From the NCBI GenBank assembly GCA_947525975.1, contig CANNVE010000007.1, forward strand, positions 1-64,000: a DNA stretch of 64,000 bases. The letters run 5' to 3'. Position 1 is the stretch's first letter; every line of letters begins with the position of its first letter. Shown here piece by piece: positions 8,724 through 18,348 of the stretch. The notes under the pieces are model-generated. The model made no database searches. It worked only from the letters and a program-made list of their open reading frames with translations, and was not told the DNA's origin. The stretch is from an uncultured Muribaculaceae bacterium (lineage in GTDB: Bacteria > Bacteroidota > Bacteroidia > Bacteroidales > Muribaculaceae). Made by a program: the position numbers and the translations under genes.

Positions 8724-9332
8724 TTATCGCCTCGACTTTGCCTGGGCGCCTTTGCCGTTGTGGTCATGATGGCCGCGAGCCTTCTCGTTGCCATGATGGC
8801 GGCCACGCTCTTTGTTGTTGAAGCCGCATTTGTCATTCTGAGGCTGCCCGGCGCAATTCTCGGGCATGAGCACTATGTTTTCAAGGAATGTGGTGTACTG
8901 CTCGGGGGTGAGTATCTCTTTCACCTTGGCCACATAGTCAGCGCTCACCCTGCGTCCCGGGCCGCGACGGCCATCTCGGGGACCGCAAGGCTGTGCCACG
9001 CAAGCCGAGTCGACGCAAGCCTGCCCGGCGGGGCAATTTATCTGGCCCTTGCGGTCGCCGCGCTGCTTACGCTGGGGACGAGCCTGCTCACGCTGCGCCT
9101 TCACGGCGGCGTTGAGAGAATCCATGCGGGCCTGCTGGGGGATGTCGAGCAGAATGCCCTCGAACGCGAAGTCGGTGAATTTCTGCGGACGCGCCATTTT
9201 GTCATTGGCGCCGGGAGCGGCGCTGTTTTCAGCGCAGCAGGGTGCCTGGTTGGCGGCAGGGGTCTGTGCCGACGCCGAAATGCCATTTGCGGCCATGGCC
9301 GCAAATGCGATTGCCAATACTTTCTTATTCAT
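8724..9332 (-). CDS. Secreted protein, Spy/DUF4890-like
   Basis: 202 residues starting at the ATG at 9332, which begins a signal peptide (MNKKVLAIAFAAMAANGISA). The mature protein is rich in Arg, Gln, Lys and Asn and has a Cys-rich middle (CPAGQACVDSACVAQPCG). Two short helical segments (FEGILLDIPQQARMDSLN and DYVAKVKEILTPEQYTTFL) resemble the LTxxQ-type helices of Spy/CpxP and DUF4890 periplasmic proteins, and the basic, His-rich C-terminus (GRHHGNEKARGHHDH) could bind metal. The relationship is inferred from composition and these segments only. It is divergent from the TonB-dependent receptor gene at 9588. Confidence 0.6.
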   Translation of the reverse strand: MNKKVLAIAFAAMAANGISASAQTPAANQAPCCAENSAAPGANDKMARPQKFTDFAFEGILLDIPQQARMDSLNAAVKAQREQARPQRKQRGDRKGQINCPAGQACVDSACVAQPCGPRDGRRGPGRRVSADYVAKVKEILTPEQYTTFLENIVLMPENCAGQPQNDKCGFNNKERGRHHGNEKARGHHDHNGKGAQAKSRR

Positions 9333-9517
9333 AATTTTCAAAGCTTTAGTTCGGTTAAACAGATATGTTGTCTTGAGCTCAGTCACGAAATTAAGACACC
9401 CCGCCTCCCCAAAAGTTTAAAAACTCGTGAACCATTTTCGATAATTTAACCCATCAGCTAAATTTACTCAAAATTAAAAAAGAGACATATTTTTTTGATT
9501 GCTATGTTTTATTTGCG

Positions 9518-9525
9518 TAACTTTG
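9518..9525 (+). promoter_or_regulatory. -7 box of the TonB receptor-lipoprotein pair
   Basis: TAACTTTG, a perfect TAnnTTTG box, with a TTG about 20 bp upstream at 9495. Transcription would begin after any upstream in-frame start, so the receptor ATG is placed at 9588. Confidence 0.7.
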
Positions 9526-9587
9526 CAAAAGTAACAATCATTATAGGCACATTATTTCTACTATTTTATAAACCAATCTGCTTTTTT

Positions 9588-12314
9588 ATGAAAAAAGTGT
9601 TTATTCTCGCTTCGGCTGTCGGAGCCGCCTATGCCCAGGCATACGCTGACTTTGACTGCACCGGCGTGGTGGTTGACGAGACCGGCGAGCCTATGATCGG
9701 CGTTGTCGTCATTCCCGAGGGTAAGTCCACCGGCGTGGAAACCGATATTGACGGCAAGTTCAAGATCAGGGTCGCCGACGGCACAAAGTCGCTCAACTTC
9801 TCATTTGTGGGCTTTAAGACCCAGATGGAGCCGGCCCGCTCTGCCATGGGCACAGTGACCATGCAGGAAGAGGCCAACACCCTCAACGACGTTGTCGTGA
9901 CCCAATCGATCGCACGCACCCGCATGACGCCCGTGGCCCTGTCAAACGTAGACGCAGCCACAATCGACGTCAAACTCGGCAACCAGGAATTTCCCGAAGT
10001 GCTGAAGACTACCCCCGGCGTATGGGCCACCAAGGACGGCGGCGGATACGGCGACGCGAAAATCAACATGCGCGGATTCAAGTCGGCCAACGTAGCCGTT
10101 CTCATCAACGGCGTGCCCATCAACGACATGGAATGGGGCGGCGTTTACTGGTCAAACTGGGCAGGCCTCTCTGACGTGACCTCATCAATGCAGACACAGC
10201 GCGGCCTCGGCGCATCGATCCTATCGGCGCCCTCTGTCGGAGGCACCATCAATATCCTCACAAAGGGCCTCGACGCCAAGAAAGGCGGATCGGCATGGTA
10301 TGGCATGGGCAACGACGGCCTTAACCAGTACGGCGTGACCGTATCCACCGGCCTGATGGACAACGGCTGGGCCGTGACAGTGCTCGGAAGCCGCCGCTGG
10401 GGCGACGGATACGTGCAGGGCACACAGTTCAATTCATACAACTACTTCATCAACGTGTCGAAGCGCATCAATGACGACCACCAGCTGTCGTTCACCGCTT
10501 TCGGCGCACCCCAAAGCCACAATCAGCGCTCCTCGCAAGATGGCCTCACCATCGAAGGATGGCAAGACATGCGCGACTATATGGACGGAGAAAGCCCCTA
10601 CCGCTTCAATCCCACCTACGGCTTCGACCGTCAGGGACGCCAGCGCACATCGAGCCACAACCACTACCACAAGCCTCAAATCTCGCTGAGCCACACCTGG
10701 CAGATCGACTTCAAGTCAAGCCTCTCGACCACAGCCTACGTATCGCTCTCAAGCGGCGGCGGATATTCCGGCCAGGGACGCAACGTCGACTGGGAAGGCA
10801 ACTCCCTGAGCTACAGCTCTTGGTACGGATCGTCAAACGGCGTGCTCAACACCATCTTCCGCAACCCCGACGGCACATTCGCATACGGCAAGATCCAGGA
10901 GATGAACGCCGCTTCGACCACCGGCTCAAACATGGTGATGAGCGACAGCAACAACAGCCACGAATGGTACGGCCTCGTTTCTACTTACAAGAACAGCCTC
11001 ATCCCCAACAAGCTTAACCTCACTGCCGGCATCGACCTGCGCTATTATATCGGCCACCACAACAACAAGATCATCGACCTTTATGACGGCGCTTACTATA
11101 TGGACGATTCAAGCCGCAAGAATGTGAACCCGCTCAACAACGCGGCAGCGGCCGATCCCAACTGGAAATACGAGAAGCTTGGCGTCGGCGACATCGTTTA
11201 TCGCGACTATGACGGCCACACCGCCCAGGAAGGCCTCTACCTGCAGGGCGAATACTTTGCTTTCGACAAGAAACTCACAGCCGTGGTCACCGGATCTGTC
11301 AGCAACACAGCCTACTGGCGCGTTGACCGCTTCTACTACGACAAGGAGCACCAGAAATCAGCTACCCTCAATTTCTGGGCAGGAACCGTAAAGGGCGGCG
11401 TCAACTACAATATCGACCGCCACAACAACGTCTACTTCAACGCTGGCTACATCACCCGCGCGCCCTTCTTCTCGGGCGGCGCATTCCTGAGCTCTACCGT
11501 GAGCAACGCCACAAACCCCAACGCCGTCAACGAGAAGGTGGCTTCGTTTGAGCTCGGCTACGCCTACCGCTCGCCGGTGTTCAGCGCCACAATCGACGGA
11601 TACTACACCAAATGGCTCGACAAGACCACAACCCGCACAGGCGACATCACCAGCGGCGAGCATGCTGGCGACCGCTATTACTTCAACATGACCGGCGTAA
11701 ACGCCCGTCACATGGGCATCGAGGTCAACGCCACATACCAGCCCACCAACTGGTTCACTCTCGAAGGCATGCTCTCGCTCGGCGACTGGATCTGGGACAG
11801 CAACGCCACCGGATACTTCTACAACCAGATGGGACAGCCCCTCTCTGACCTGCGCGGCAACATAGCCGAAGGCATCTTCGCCCCCGACCACGCCCACGCC
11901 ACCCTCAACCAGAAAGGCGTGAAGGTAGGCGGCTCGGCCCAATGGACCGGTGCCCTCTCCGCCACATTCCGCCCCTTCAAGGGCTTCCGCATCGGCGCTG
12001 ACTGGGTGGTCAACAGCCACAACTACAGCGACTACCAGATATCGTCGAGCAGCTACACCGCAGGCGCCAACATCAATGTGGCCGATCCGTGGGAAATTCC
12101 ATGGGGACAGCAGTTTGACCTCAACGCAAGCTACCGATTCAAACTTGGCGGCATCGACGCCACACTCATCGGAAACGTCAACAACCTCTTCAACTACAAC
12201 TATGTGATGGACGCCTACACATCTACAGCCGAGAAAGGCACATGGCAAAACGCATACCGCGTGTTCTACTCTTTCGGCCGCACATTCTCTGTCCGTCTCA
12301 AAGTCAACTTCTGA
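9588..12314 (+). CDS. TonB-dependent outer-membrane receptor
   Basis: 908 residues from the ATG at 9588. Signal peptide MKKVFILASAVGAAYAQAYA, then a CarboxypepD_reg-like domain (GVVVDETGEPMIGVVVIPEG through about residue 90), a plug domain containing INMRGFKSANVAVLINGVP near 160-180, and a long beta-barrel ending in FGRTFSVRLKVNF, with the terminal Phe typical of outer-membrane barrels. It imports a ligand across the outer membrane using TonB energy. It lacks a SusD partner; instead a 648-residue lipoprotein follows after 38 bp. The ligand is unknown; siderophore, metal complex, peptide or glycan all remain possible. Confidence 0.92.
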   Translation: MKKVFILASAVGAAYAQAYADFDCTGVVVDETGEPMIGVVVIPEGKSTGVETDIDGKFKIRVADGTKSLNFSFVGFKTQMEPARSAMGTVTMQEEANTLNDVVVTQSIARTRMTPVALSNVDAATIDVKLGNQEFPEVLKTTPGVWATKDGGGYGDAKINMRGFKSANVAVLINGVPINDMEWGGVYWSNWAGLSDVTSSMQTQRGLGASILSAPSVGGTINILTKGLDAKKGGSAWYGMGNDGLNQYGVTVSTGLMDNGWAVTVLGSRRWGDGYVQGTQFNSYNYFINVSKRINDDHQLSFTAFGAPQSHNQRSSQDGLTIEGWQDMRDYMDGESPYRFNPTYGFDRQGRQRTSSHNHYHKPQISLSHTWQIDFKSSLSTTAYVSLSSGGGYSGQGRNVDWEGNSLSYSSWYGSSNGVLNTIFRNPDGTFAYGKIQEMNAASTTGSNMVMSDSNNSHEWYGLVSTYKNSLIPNKLNLTAGIDLRYYIGHHNNKIIDLYDGAYYMDDSSRKNVNPLNNAAAADPNWKYEKLGVGDIVYRDYDGHTAQEGLYLQGEYFAFDKKLTAVVTGSVSNTAYWRVDRFYYDKEHQKSATLNFWAGTVKGGVNYNIDRHNNVYFNAGYITRAPFFSGGAFLSSTVSNATNPNAVNEKVASFELGYAYRSPVFSATIDGYYTKWLDKTTTRTGDITSGEHAGDRYYFNMTGVNARHMGIEVNATYQPTNWFTLEGMLSLGDWIWDSNATGYFYNQMGQPLSDLRGNIAEGIFAPDHAHATLNQKGVKVGGSAQWTGALSATFRPFKGFRIGADWVVNSHNYSDYQISSSSYTAGANINVADPWEIPWGQQFDLNASYRFKLGGIDATLIGNVNNLFNYNYVMDAYTSTAEKGTWQNAYRVFYSFGRTFSVRLKVNF

Positions 12315-12352
12315 TTAACCGCATCGATCAGCAACTATAATTTGACAATAAA

Positions 12353-14299
12353 ATGAGAAAATCATATATCTACGCCATGCTCATCCCTTCAGTGGCCATC
12401 TCGCTGGCCGCCTGCGATGACAACGCATGGAACGACAAACTCGACGGTTTTGAGAGCAACCCTCCTATCACTGACGTGAAGACCATAGAGTATACGCTCA
12501 CCGACGCCGACTATGCTGCCATAGCCGTCAATGCCACCAATGTCGGCCTGGCCGGCGAGGCCAATGCCGAAGCTCTCACAGCCGTGGGCACGCAGCACTA
12601 TTTCACCGATGTGATTACGGCCACCGACTATGTCCCCGCATTTCTTGAGTCGACGTCTTTCCCCTACTTCACCCTGTCGGAAGGCTCGGCTGTGAAACTC
12701 ACCTACCGTGAGACCGAAGCGCTTCCGGAGCTGACAACAACCCTGGCCTCGGCCCCTGCGGTGACATTGAGCACCGATGACTATCAACTGGTGTGGGACA
12801 GCGATGACGATTACGTCAACTGCTTCACTCCCTCAATGCCCGCCTCGAAATTCATTCCCAAGCTTCTGCCCGAATATTTCCCCGAGGCCGAGGAGGGAGC
12901 CTATGCCATAGTCACCAGCCAGGTTTCAGACCAGGAGCCCGTATTCGACACTCCCGACAATCCTGAAGAGCCCTCATACACCCACACCCTTGTGACCGCC
13001 ATGGCCAATGGCACATACGTGATCGTAGCCGACGGCAATGCCGCCACCACCATCAGCAAGGGATACGGCTACCTCGCTCTCACCGAGGTGACATCTGACG
13101 GCGCCGGCCTCAATGTCGATGAAGACGCCGAAGGCATCGAATTCACATTCACAGCCACCGACGGCGGCTATTACTTGCAGGATTGCAACGGACGCTATCT
13201 CTCGCAGTCAGGCACATTCAACAGCTTCAACTTCAGCGACGCCGCGCCCGAAACAGGCGCCGTATGGGAAGTGACCATCAACGACGACGGCACTGCCAAG
13301 ATCCTCAACAAGGCTGTCAGCAAATTCATGCAATATGATCCCAACTACAGCTCTTACGGCTCATACGCCGACGCCCGCGGCGTGCTGCCCTCTCTCTACG
13401 TGAAATCTCCCGCCGCCGAAGCCAAGGCTCCCGTGGCCAAGGCTCCGCTTGCCACCGTGCCCTACACCACCGAGTATTCCGTATGGCAATACGCCAAAGA
13501 CAAGTGGTCCGCAGCCTCAAACGTGGCCATCCTCCAGCCGTCAGACTACACCGAGATGCAGCAGAAATACGCCAACCTCTCCGGCACTCTTCCCGCCCAG
13601 CTCCTGCCCATATACCTCGCCAAGAAGTATCCGTATGCGCAGGCTGACAACATCGTGTATGTCCTCTACCAATACTACGACGGAAAGGCCACCAAATACC
13701 GCTGCGACCAGTATGCCTACGACGGAGCCGCATGGATCCTCAACAACGGCATAAAGACCGTGACAAGCCAGTTTGTGCGCAAGGCCGATGGCTGGAAGTA
13801 TGACCCCAGCGTCACCCTTGTGCTCCCCGTTGGCAAGAGCATGGAGCCGAGCACCACATACTATCAGGCTTGCGTTGACTGGGTATACGAGAACATTGAC
13901 AAGCCACTCGGCTCCACCAGCATCAAGAGCGGCCTCTACTACGTGACAAGCTACGGCAACAACGAATATTACAGCGGCACATCGGCATTCCAGAACAACG
14001 TAGACCTGCGCGCCGCCAAGGCCAAGGAGCAATATCCCGACGGATACGAAGGCATGACCGACGACCAGATCGTAGAGCTCATGAAGCACCGCTTCGCATT
14101 CGAGGTGATGCCCGGAGCCCTCAAGACTCTCCATCCCGATGCGGCTCCCACGCCCGATGTAGAAGTATTCTTCACCATCACATTCGGCGTCTACACCGGC
14201 ACAAACGCCACCTACACCATCGTCTACAAGGTGACAGCGCCTGCCACATTCGAATTTGTGAGCTGCGATTGGTGGGAAAACGGCGTTCCCGCTGAATAA
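12353..14299 (+). CDS. Large surface lipoprotein paired with the TonB receptor
   Basis: 648 residues. A lipoprotein signal with lipobox SLAAC places Cys at about residue 20, followed by acidic residues (DDNAWNDK) that could act as a surface export signal in Bacteroidota. The body has no recognised catalytic motif. Residues about 270-350 (for example GGYYLQDCNGRYLSQ and SKFMQYDPNYSSYGSYAD) resemble a small beta domain seen in other secreted Bacteroidales proteins. It is not SusD-like. As the second gene behind the receptor, with a strong terminator after it, it is probably the surface partner that captures or holds the ligand. Confidence 0.75.
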   Translation: MRKSYIYAMLIPSVAISLAACDDNAWNDKLDGFESNPPITDVKTIEYTLTDADYAAIAVNATNVGLAGEANAEALTAVGTQHYFTDVITATDYVPAFLESTSFPYFTLSEGSAVKLTYRETEALPELTTTLASAPAVTLSTDDYQLVWDSDDDYVNCFTPSMPASKFIPKLLPEYFPEAEEGAYAIVTSQVSDQEPVFDTPDNPEEPSYTHTLVTAMANGTYVIVADGNAATTISKGYGYLALTEVTSDGAGLNVDEDAEGIEFTFTATDGGYYLQDCNGRYLSQSGTFNSFNFSDAAPETGAVWEVTINDDGTAKILNKAVSKFMQYDPNYSSYGSYADARGVLPSLYVKSPAAEAKAPVAKAPLATVPYTTEYSVWQYAKDKWSAASNVAILQPSDYTEMQQKYANLSGTLPAQLLPIYLAKKYPYAQADNIVYVLYQYYDGKATKYRCDQYAYDGAAWILNNGIKTVTSQFVRKADGWKYDPSVTLVLPVGKSMEPSTTYYQACVDWVYENIDKPLGSTSIKSGLYYVTSYGNNEYYSGTSAFQNNVDLRAAKAKEQYPDGYEGMTDDQIVELMKHRFAFEVMPGALKTLHPDAAPTPDVEVFFTITFGVYTGTNATYTIVYKVTAPATFEFVSCDWWENGVPAE

Positions 14300-14325
14300 T
14301 CCACACTGACCTTGCACCAACCCCG

Positions 14326-14364
14326 TCCCCCGGGCTTCAACCACGAAGTCCGGGGGATGTTTTA
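14326..14364 (+). terminator. Terminator of the receptor-lipoprotein pair
   Basis: A 13-bp GC-rich stem (TCCCCCGGGCTTC with one G-T wobble), 6-nt loop and a TGTTTTA tail, 27 bp after the lipoprotein stop. Confidence 0.85.
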
Positions 14365-14409
14365 TCCGTACAATATGACACATATGATTAGATATTCATC
14401 TTTTTTTGC

Positions 14410-14417
14410 TACTTTTG
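14410..14417 (+). promoter_or_regulatory. -7 box of bcp
   Basis: TACTTTTG, a perfect TAnnTTTG box, 30 bp before the bcp ATG at 14448. Confidence 0.65.
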
Positions 14418-14447
14418 CCATATAATTTCTTAACAACCCTCAAAATC

Positions 14448-14906
14448 ATGAGCTACAACATAGGAGACATAGTGCCCGACACTCTCGGCCTCGACCAAGA
14501 CGGACGCGAAGTGAAGCGCAGCGACTACCCGGGAAAGTCGATAGCGCTGTATTTCTACCCCAAGGATATGACATCAGGATGCACTGCGCAAGCCTGCAAT
14601 CTACGCGACAATTACAGCGAACTGCTCGACAATGGATACCAGGTGATCGGCGTGAGCGCCGACCCCGCCGCGTCGCATCTGAAATTCATTGCAAAAAACT
14701 CCCTGCCATTCCCCCTGATTTCCGACCCTGACCACAAGCTGCTCGAAGACTTCGGCGTGTGGGGCGAAAAATCGATGTACGGACGCAAATACATGGGCAC
14801 ATTCCGCACCACCTTCATCATTGATCCCGATGGCCGCATTTCACGCATCATAGGCCCGAAACAGATAAAGACCTCGGCCCACGCCGCGCAGATACTCGAA
14901 AAGTAA
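14448..14906 (+). CDS. bcp: Thioredoxin-dependent thiol peroxidase
   Basis: 152-residue peroxiredoxin of the Bcp/PrxQ type that reduces hydrogen peroxide and organic peroxides in the cytoplasm with thioredoxin. YFYPKDMTSGCTAQAC places the peroxidatic Cys at about 45 and a second Cys five residues later at 50, the E. coli Bcp spacing. The ATG at 14448 is used because the upstream in-frame extension overlaps the promoter. It stands alone between two promoters. Confidence 0.95.
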   Translation: MSYNIGDIVPDTLGLDQDGREVKRSDYPGKSIALYFYPKDMTSGCTAQACNLRDNYSELLDNGYQVIGVSADPAASHLKFIAKNSLPFPLISDPDHKLLEDFGVWGEKSMYGRKYMGTFRTTFIIDPDGRISRIIGPKQIKTSAHAAQILEK

Positions 14907-14945
14907 ATTTTTAGGGCTATTTTTCAGATTGACGAATTTTTTTCG

Positions 14946-14953
14946 TAAATTTG
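14946..14953 (+). promoter_or_regulatory. -7 box of pheT
   Basis: TAAATTTG, a perfect TAnnTTTG box, 35 bp before the pheT ATG at 14989. Confidence 0.7.
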
Positions 14954-14988
14954 CGCGTTATTACCCGAATTATTTACCATCACCTATC

Positions 14989-17460
14989 ATGAACATATCA
15001 TATAGCTGGCTGAAACAGTATATCGACTTTGATCTCACACCCGATGAGTTGGCTGCCGCCCTCACATCAATCGGCCTTGAGACCGGAGGCATTGAAAAAG
15101 TTGAATCTATACGTGGCGGTCTTCGCGGAATTGTCATAGGCAAAGTGCTCACTTGCATCGACCACCCTGACAGCGACCACCTGCACATCACCACAGTTGA
15201 TCTCGGAGACGGAAAACCGACACAAATCGTGTGCGGAGCTCCCAACGTGGCCGCCGGCCAGACCGTAGTCGTGGCTACCGTGGGCACCACCCTTTATGAC
15301 GGCGACAAGGAATTCCAGATAAAGAAATCAAAAATCAGAGGCGTGGAATCATACGGCATGATATGCGCCGAAGATGAGATAGGAGTGGGTACATCCCACA
15401 ACGGAATCATAGTGCTCGAAGACGGATGCGCTCCCACAGGCACACCCGCCGCCGAATATTACGGACTCACCGACGACTATGTGCTTGAAGTGGACCTGAC
15501 TCCCAACCGCATCGACGCAGCCTCGCACTACGGCGTAGCCCGCGATCTGGCCGCATGGCTCGCCTGCCATGCCAATGCATCGGAGCTGAAGAAGCCCTCT
15601 GCCGACGCATTCAAAATCGACGCGCCCGAGCAGAAAGCCGTCAGCGTGGAAGTCGAAGACAAGCAGGGATGCCCAAGATATTGCGGCCTCACCATCGAGG
15701 GCGTCACAGTGGCCGAAAGCCCACAGTGGCTCAAGGATCGCCTCAATGCCATCGGCCTGCACCCGATCAATAACATAGTAGACATCACCAACTACATACT
15801 CCACGGATTTGGCCAGCCGATGCACTGCTTCGACGCAGCGAAAATCAAGGGCGGCAAAATCGTGGTGCGCACATGCACCGCGGGCACAAAATTCACCACT
15901 CTCGACGGCGTGGAACGCGAGCTCAACGAGGCCGACCTCATGATCTGCAACGCCGAGGAGCCGATGTGCATAGCCGGCGTATTCGGCGGCATCGAATCTG
16001 GTGTGACCGAGGAGGCGACCTCTGTATTCCTCGAAAGCGCCTACTTCAACCCCACCCGCGTACGCAAGACAGCCCGCCGCCACGGTCTCAACACCGACGC
16101 TTCATTCCGCTACGAGCGCGGCACTGACCCCAACTGCTGCATGTATATCCTCAAGATCGCTGCCATGATGGTGCAGGAACTCGCCGGAGGCAAGATCGTA
16201 GGCGAGGTATATGACGAAAAGGCCTGCGATTTTCCGCCCTTTGACGTCGAAATGTCATATAAGCAGCTCCACGACCTCATCGGAAAGGAAATCCCCGCCG
16301 AGACGGTCGACTCGATCATCAAATCGCTCGAGATCGAAATCGCCGGTCGTGAAAACGGAGTTCTCAGCCTCAAAGTGCCCACATACCGCGTCGACGTGCA
16401 GCGTCCCTGCGACGTGATCGAAGACGTGCTCCGCATCTACGGATACAACAATGTGGAGATGCCGCAGGCTGTGCACTCTTCGCTCTCATTCAAAACCGCG
16501 ACTGACGAAGCCGAAGACCTGCGCCGCACAATAGCCAACCAGCTCACGGCTGAAGGATTCAACGAAATCCTCAACAATTCGCTCACCGCCGAAAAGTATT
16601 ACCAGGATCTGCAGACATATCCCGCCGACCACTGCGTGCGCCTGCTCAATCCGCTGAGCCAGGACCTGAACGTGATGCGCCAGACCCTGCTGTTCGGCGG
16701 CCTCGAAACCATCGAGCACAATTCCAACCGCAAGATGCCCGACCTCATGCTCTATGAGTTCGGCAACACATATTATTGCGATCCCACCGCAGAGTCGACC
16801 GCCGAAAAGCCTTTGGCTCCCTATTCAGAGAGCGCGCGCCTCGGCATTTGGATGGCCGGCAACATACGCAACGGCAACTGGGCCCGCCAGACAGAAGAAG
16901 CCACATTCTACGATCTCAAGGCAGTGGTGGCCAACGTAATGGCTCGCCTTGGCGTCAATCCCAAGGAAATCACCCTGAAGCAGGGCGAAAGCGACATCTT
17001 CGACGCTTCGCTCGACATCGCCACCCGCTCGGGCAAGCGCCTCGGCTCTATGGGCATCGTGCGCAAGGCCGTGGCCAAGCTCTGCGACCTGAAGCAAACA
17101 GTGCTTTACGCTGAGCTCGACTGGGACGCTCTCACCCGTCTGGCCATGGGCAAGAAGGTCACCTTCTCTCCCCTGCCAAAGACAATGCCCGTGAAGCGCG
17201 ATCTCGCCCTCCTCATCGACTCAACGGTCACTATGGAGCAGATCGAGGCAGCCGTGCGCCAGGCCGAGAAGAAGATATTGCGCTCCGTAAGCCTCTTCGA
17301 CGTTTACGAAGGCAAGAACCTGCCCGAAGGCAAGAAATCATACGCCATCGCCATCACCCTGCAGGATCCCGAAAAGACGCTCAACGACAAATACATCGAT
17401 CAGGTGATGTCGAAAATCATAGCGAACCTGCAGAAACAGGTTGGAGCGGAATTGCGTTGA
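14989..17460 (+). CDS. pheT: Phenylalanyl-tRNA synthetase beta subunit
   Basis: 823 residues from the ATG at 14989 (MNISYSWLKQYIDF), the family's typical N-terminus. Domains in order: N-terminal helix, EMAP/tRNA-binding domain (about 40-150, with CIDHPDSDHLHIT), B3/B4 editing region (about 210-390), B5 domain (about 400-475), catalytic-like core, and the C-terminal anticodon-binding FDX-ACB domain (about 730-823, starting FSPLPKTMPVKRDLAL). It joins with PheS to charge tRNA-Phe; pheS is not adjacent, as is usual in Bacteroidales. The YebC-family gene follows after 56 bp and may be co-transcribed. Confidence 0.97.
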   Translation: MNISYSWLKQYIDFDLTPDELAAALTSIGLETGGIEKVESIRGGLRGIVIGKVLTCIDHPDSDHLHITTVDLGDGKPTQIVCGAPNVAAGQTVVVATVGTTLYDGDKEFQIKKSKIRGVESYGMICAEDEIGVGTSHNGIIVLEDGCAPTGTPAAEYYGLTDDYVLEVDLTPNRIDAASHYGVARDLAAWLACHANASELKKPSADAFKIDAPEQKAVSVEVEDKQGCPRYCGLTIEGVTVAESPQWLKDRLNAIGLHPINNIVDITNYILHGFGQPMHCFDAAKIKGGKIVVRTCTAGTKFTTLDGVERELNEADLMICNAEEPMCIAGVFGGIESGVTEEATSVFLESAYFNPTRVRKTARRHGLNTDASFRYERGTDPNCCMYILKIAAMMVQELAGGKIVGEVYDEKACDFPPFDVEMSYKQLHDLIGKEIPAETVDSIIKSLEIEIAGRENGVLSLKVPTYRVDVQRPCDVIEDVLRIYGYNNVEMPQAVHSSLSFKTATDEAEDLRRTIANQLTAEGFNEILNNSLTAEKYYQDLQTYPADHCVRLLNPLSQDLNVMRQTLLFGGLETIEHNSNRKMPDLMLYEFGNTYYCDPTAESTAEKPLAPYSESARLGIWMAGNIRNGNWARQTEEATFYDLKAVVANVMARLGVNPKEITLKQGESDIFDASLDIATRSGKRLGSMGIVRKAVAKLCDLKQTVLYAELDWDALTRLAMGKKVTFSPLPKTMPVKRDLALLIDSTVTMEQIEAAVRQAEKKILRSVSLFDVYEGKNLPEGKKSYAIAITLQDPEKTLNDKYIDQVMSKIIANLQKQVGAELR

Positions 17461-17516
17461 CACCACAACAATAACCGTGAACGAATACTAAACACAAAAC
17501 TTAATCATATCATACA

Positions 17517-18248
17517 ATGGGAAGAGCTTTTGAATACCGTAAAGCCAGAAAACTCAAGCGCTGGGGCAATATGTCCCGCACATTCACTCGCATAGGCAAG
17601 GAAATCACCATCGCCGCCAAGGCAGGTGGCCCCGACCCCGAGTGCAACCCGCGCCTGCGCGCTCTGATGCAGAACGCCAAGGCAGCCAACATGCCCAAAG
17701 ACACTGTGGAGCGCGCTATCAAGAAAGCGACTGACAAAGACGCCAGCGACTACAAGGAAATCACATACGAAGGATACGGCCCCCACGGCGTGGCTATTTT
17801 CGTGGAAGCTGCCACCGACAACAACACCCGCACAGTGGCCAACGTGCGCTCTTACTTCACCAAGCACGGCGGCAGCCTCGGCACACAGGGCTCGCTCACA
17901 TTCCTCTTCGACCACAAGAGCGTGTTCAAGATCAAGCCCAAGGATGGCGTTGACATGGAAGAGCTCGAACTCGAACTCATCGACTACGGCGTTGACGAAC
18001 TGGAGCAGGACGAGGAAGAAATCGTGCTCTACGGCGCTTTCGAGCAGTTTGCCAACATACAGAAGTATCTTGAGGACAATGGCTATGAGATCATCAGCGC
18101 CGAGTTTGAGCGCATCCCCAACGATCTTAAGGACGTGGCTCCGGAGGATCGCGAAGGAATCAACAAGCTCCTTGAGAAGCTCGAAGACGATGAGGACGTG
18201 CAGAATGTATTCCACAACATGCGCGAACTCGAGGAAGACGAAGAATAA
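17517..18248 (+). CDS. YebC/PmpR family protein
   Basis: 243 residues, full length for the family. The N-terminus MGRAFEYRKARKLKRW and the segment NMPKDTVERAIKKA are diagnostic. Members act as DNA-binding regulators or, as shown for some, relieve ribosome stalling on difficult peptides. The very acidic C-terminus (LEKLEDDEDVQNV, ELEEDEE) is common in the family. It lies behind pheT and before a strong terminator. Confidence 0.95.
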   Translation: MGRAFEYRKARKLKRWGNMSRTFTRIGKEITIAAKAGGPDPECNPRLRALMQNAKAANMPKDTVERAIKKATDKDASDYKEITYEGYGPHGVAIFVEAATDNNTRTVANVRSYFTKHGGSLGTQGSLTFLFDHKSVFKIKPKDGVDMEELELELIDYGVDELEQDEEEIVLYGAFEQFANIQKYLEDNGYEIISAEFERIPNDLKDVAPEDREGINKLLEKLEDDEDVQNVFHNMRELEEDEE

Positions 18249-18275
18249 TACCTCAGCGTATTTCCAATAATCGAC

Positions 18276-18313
18276 AAAGCCCCGGACTATGCTGCATAAT
18301 CCGCGGGCTTTTT
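18276..18313 (+). terminator. Terminator after the YebC-family gene
   Basis: Stem AAAGCCC / GGGCTTT with inner pairing GGACTAT / ATAATCC and a T-tail, 28 bp after the stop. Confidence 0.8.
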
Positions 18314-18348
18314 GCGATTAATACTCCAATGCAATAATTTATACAGAA

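Noticed and set aside
9588..14299. SusC/SusD polysaccharide-utilisation pair
   Set aside because: The lipoprotein has no SusD repeats and no CAZyme lies next to it.
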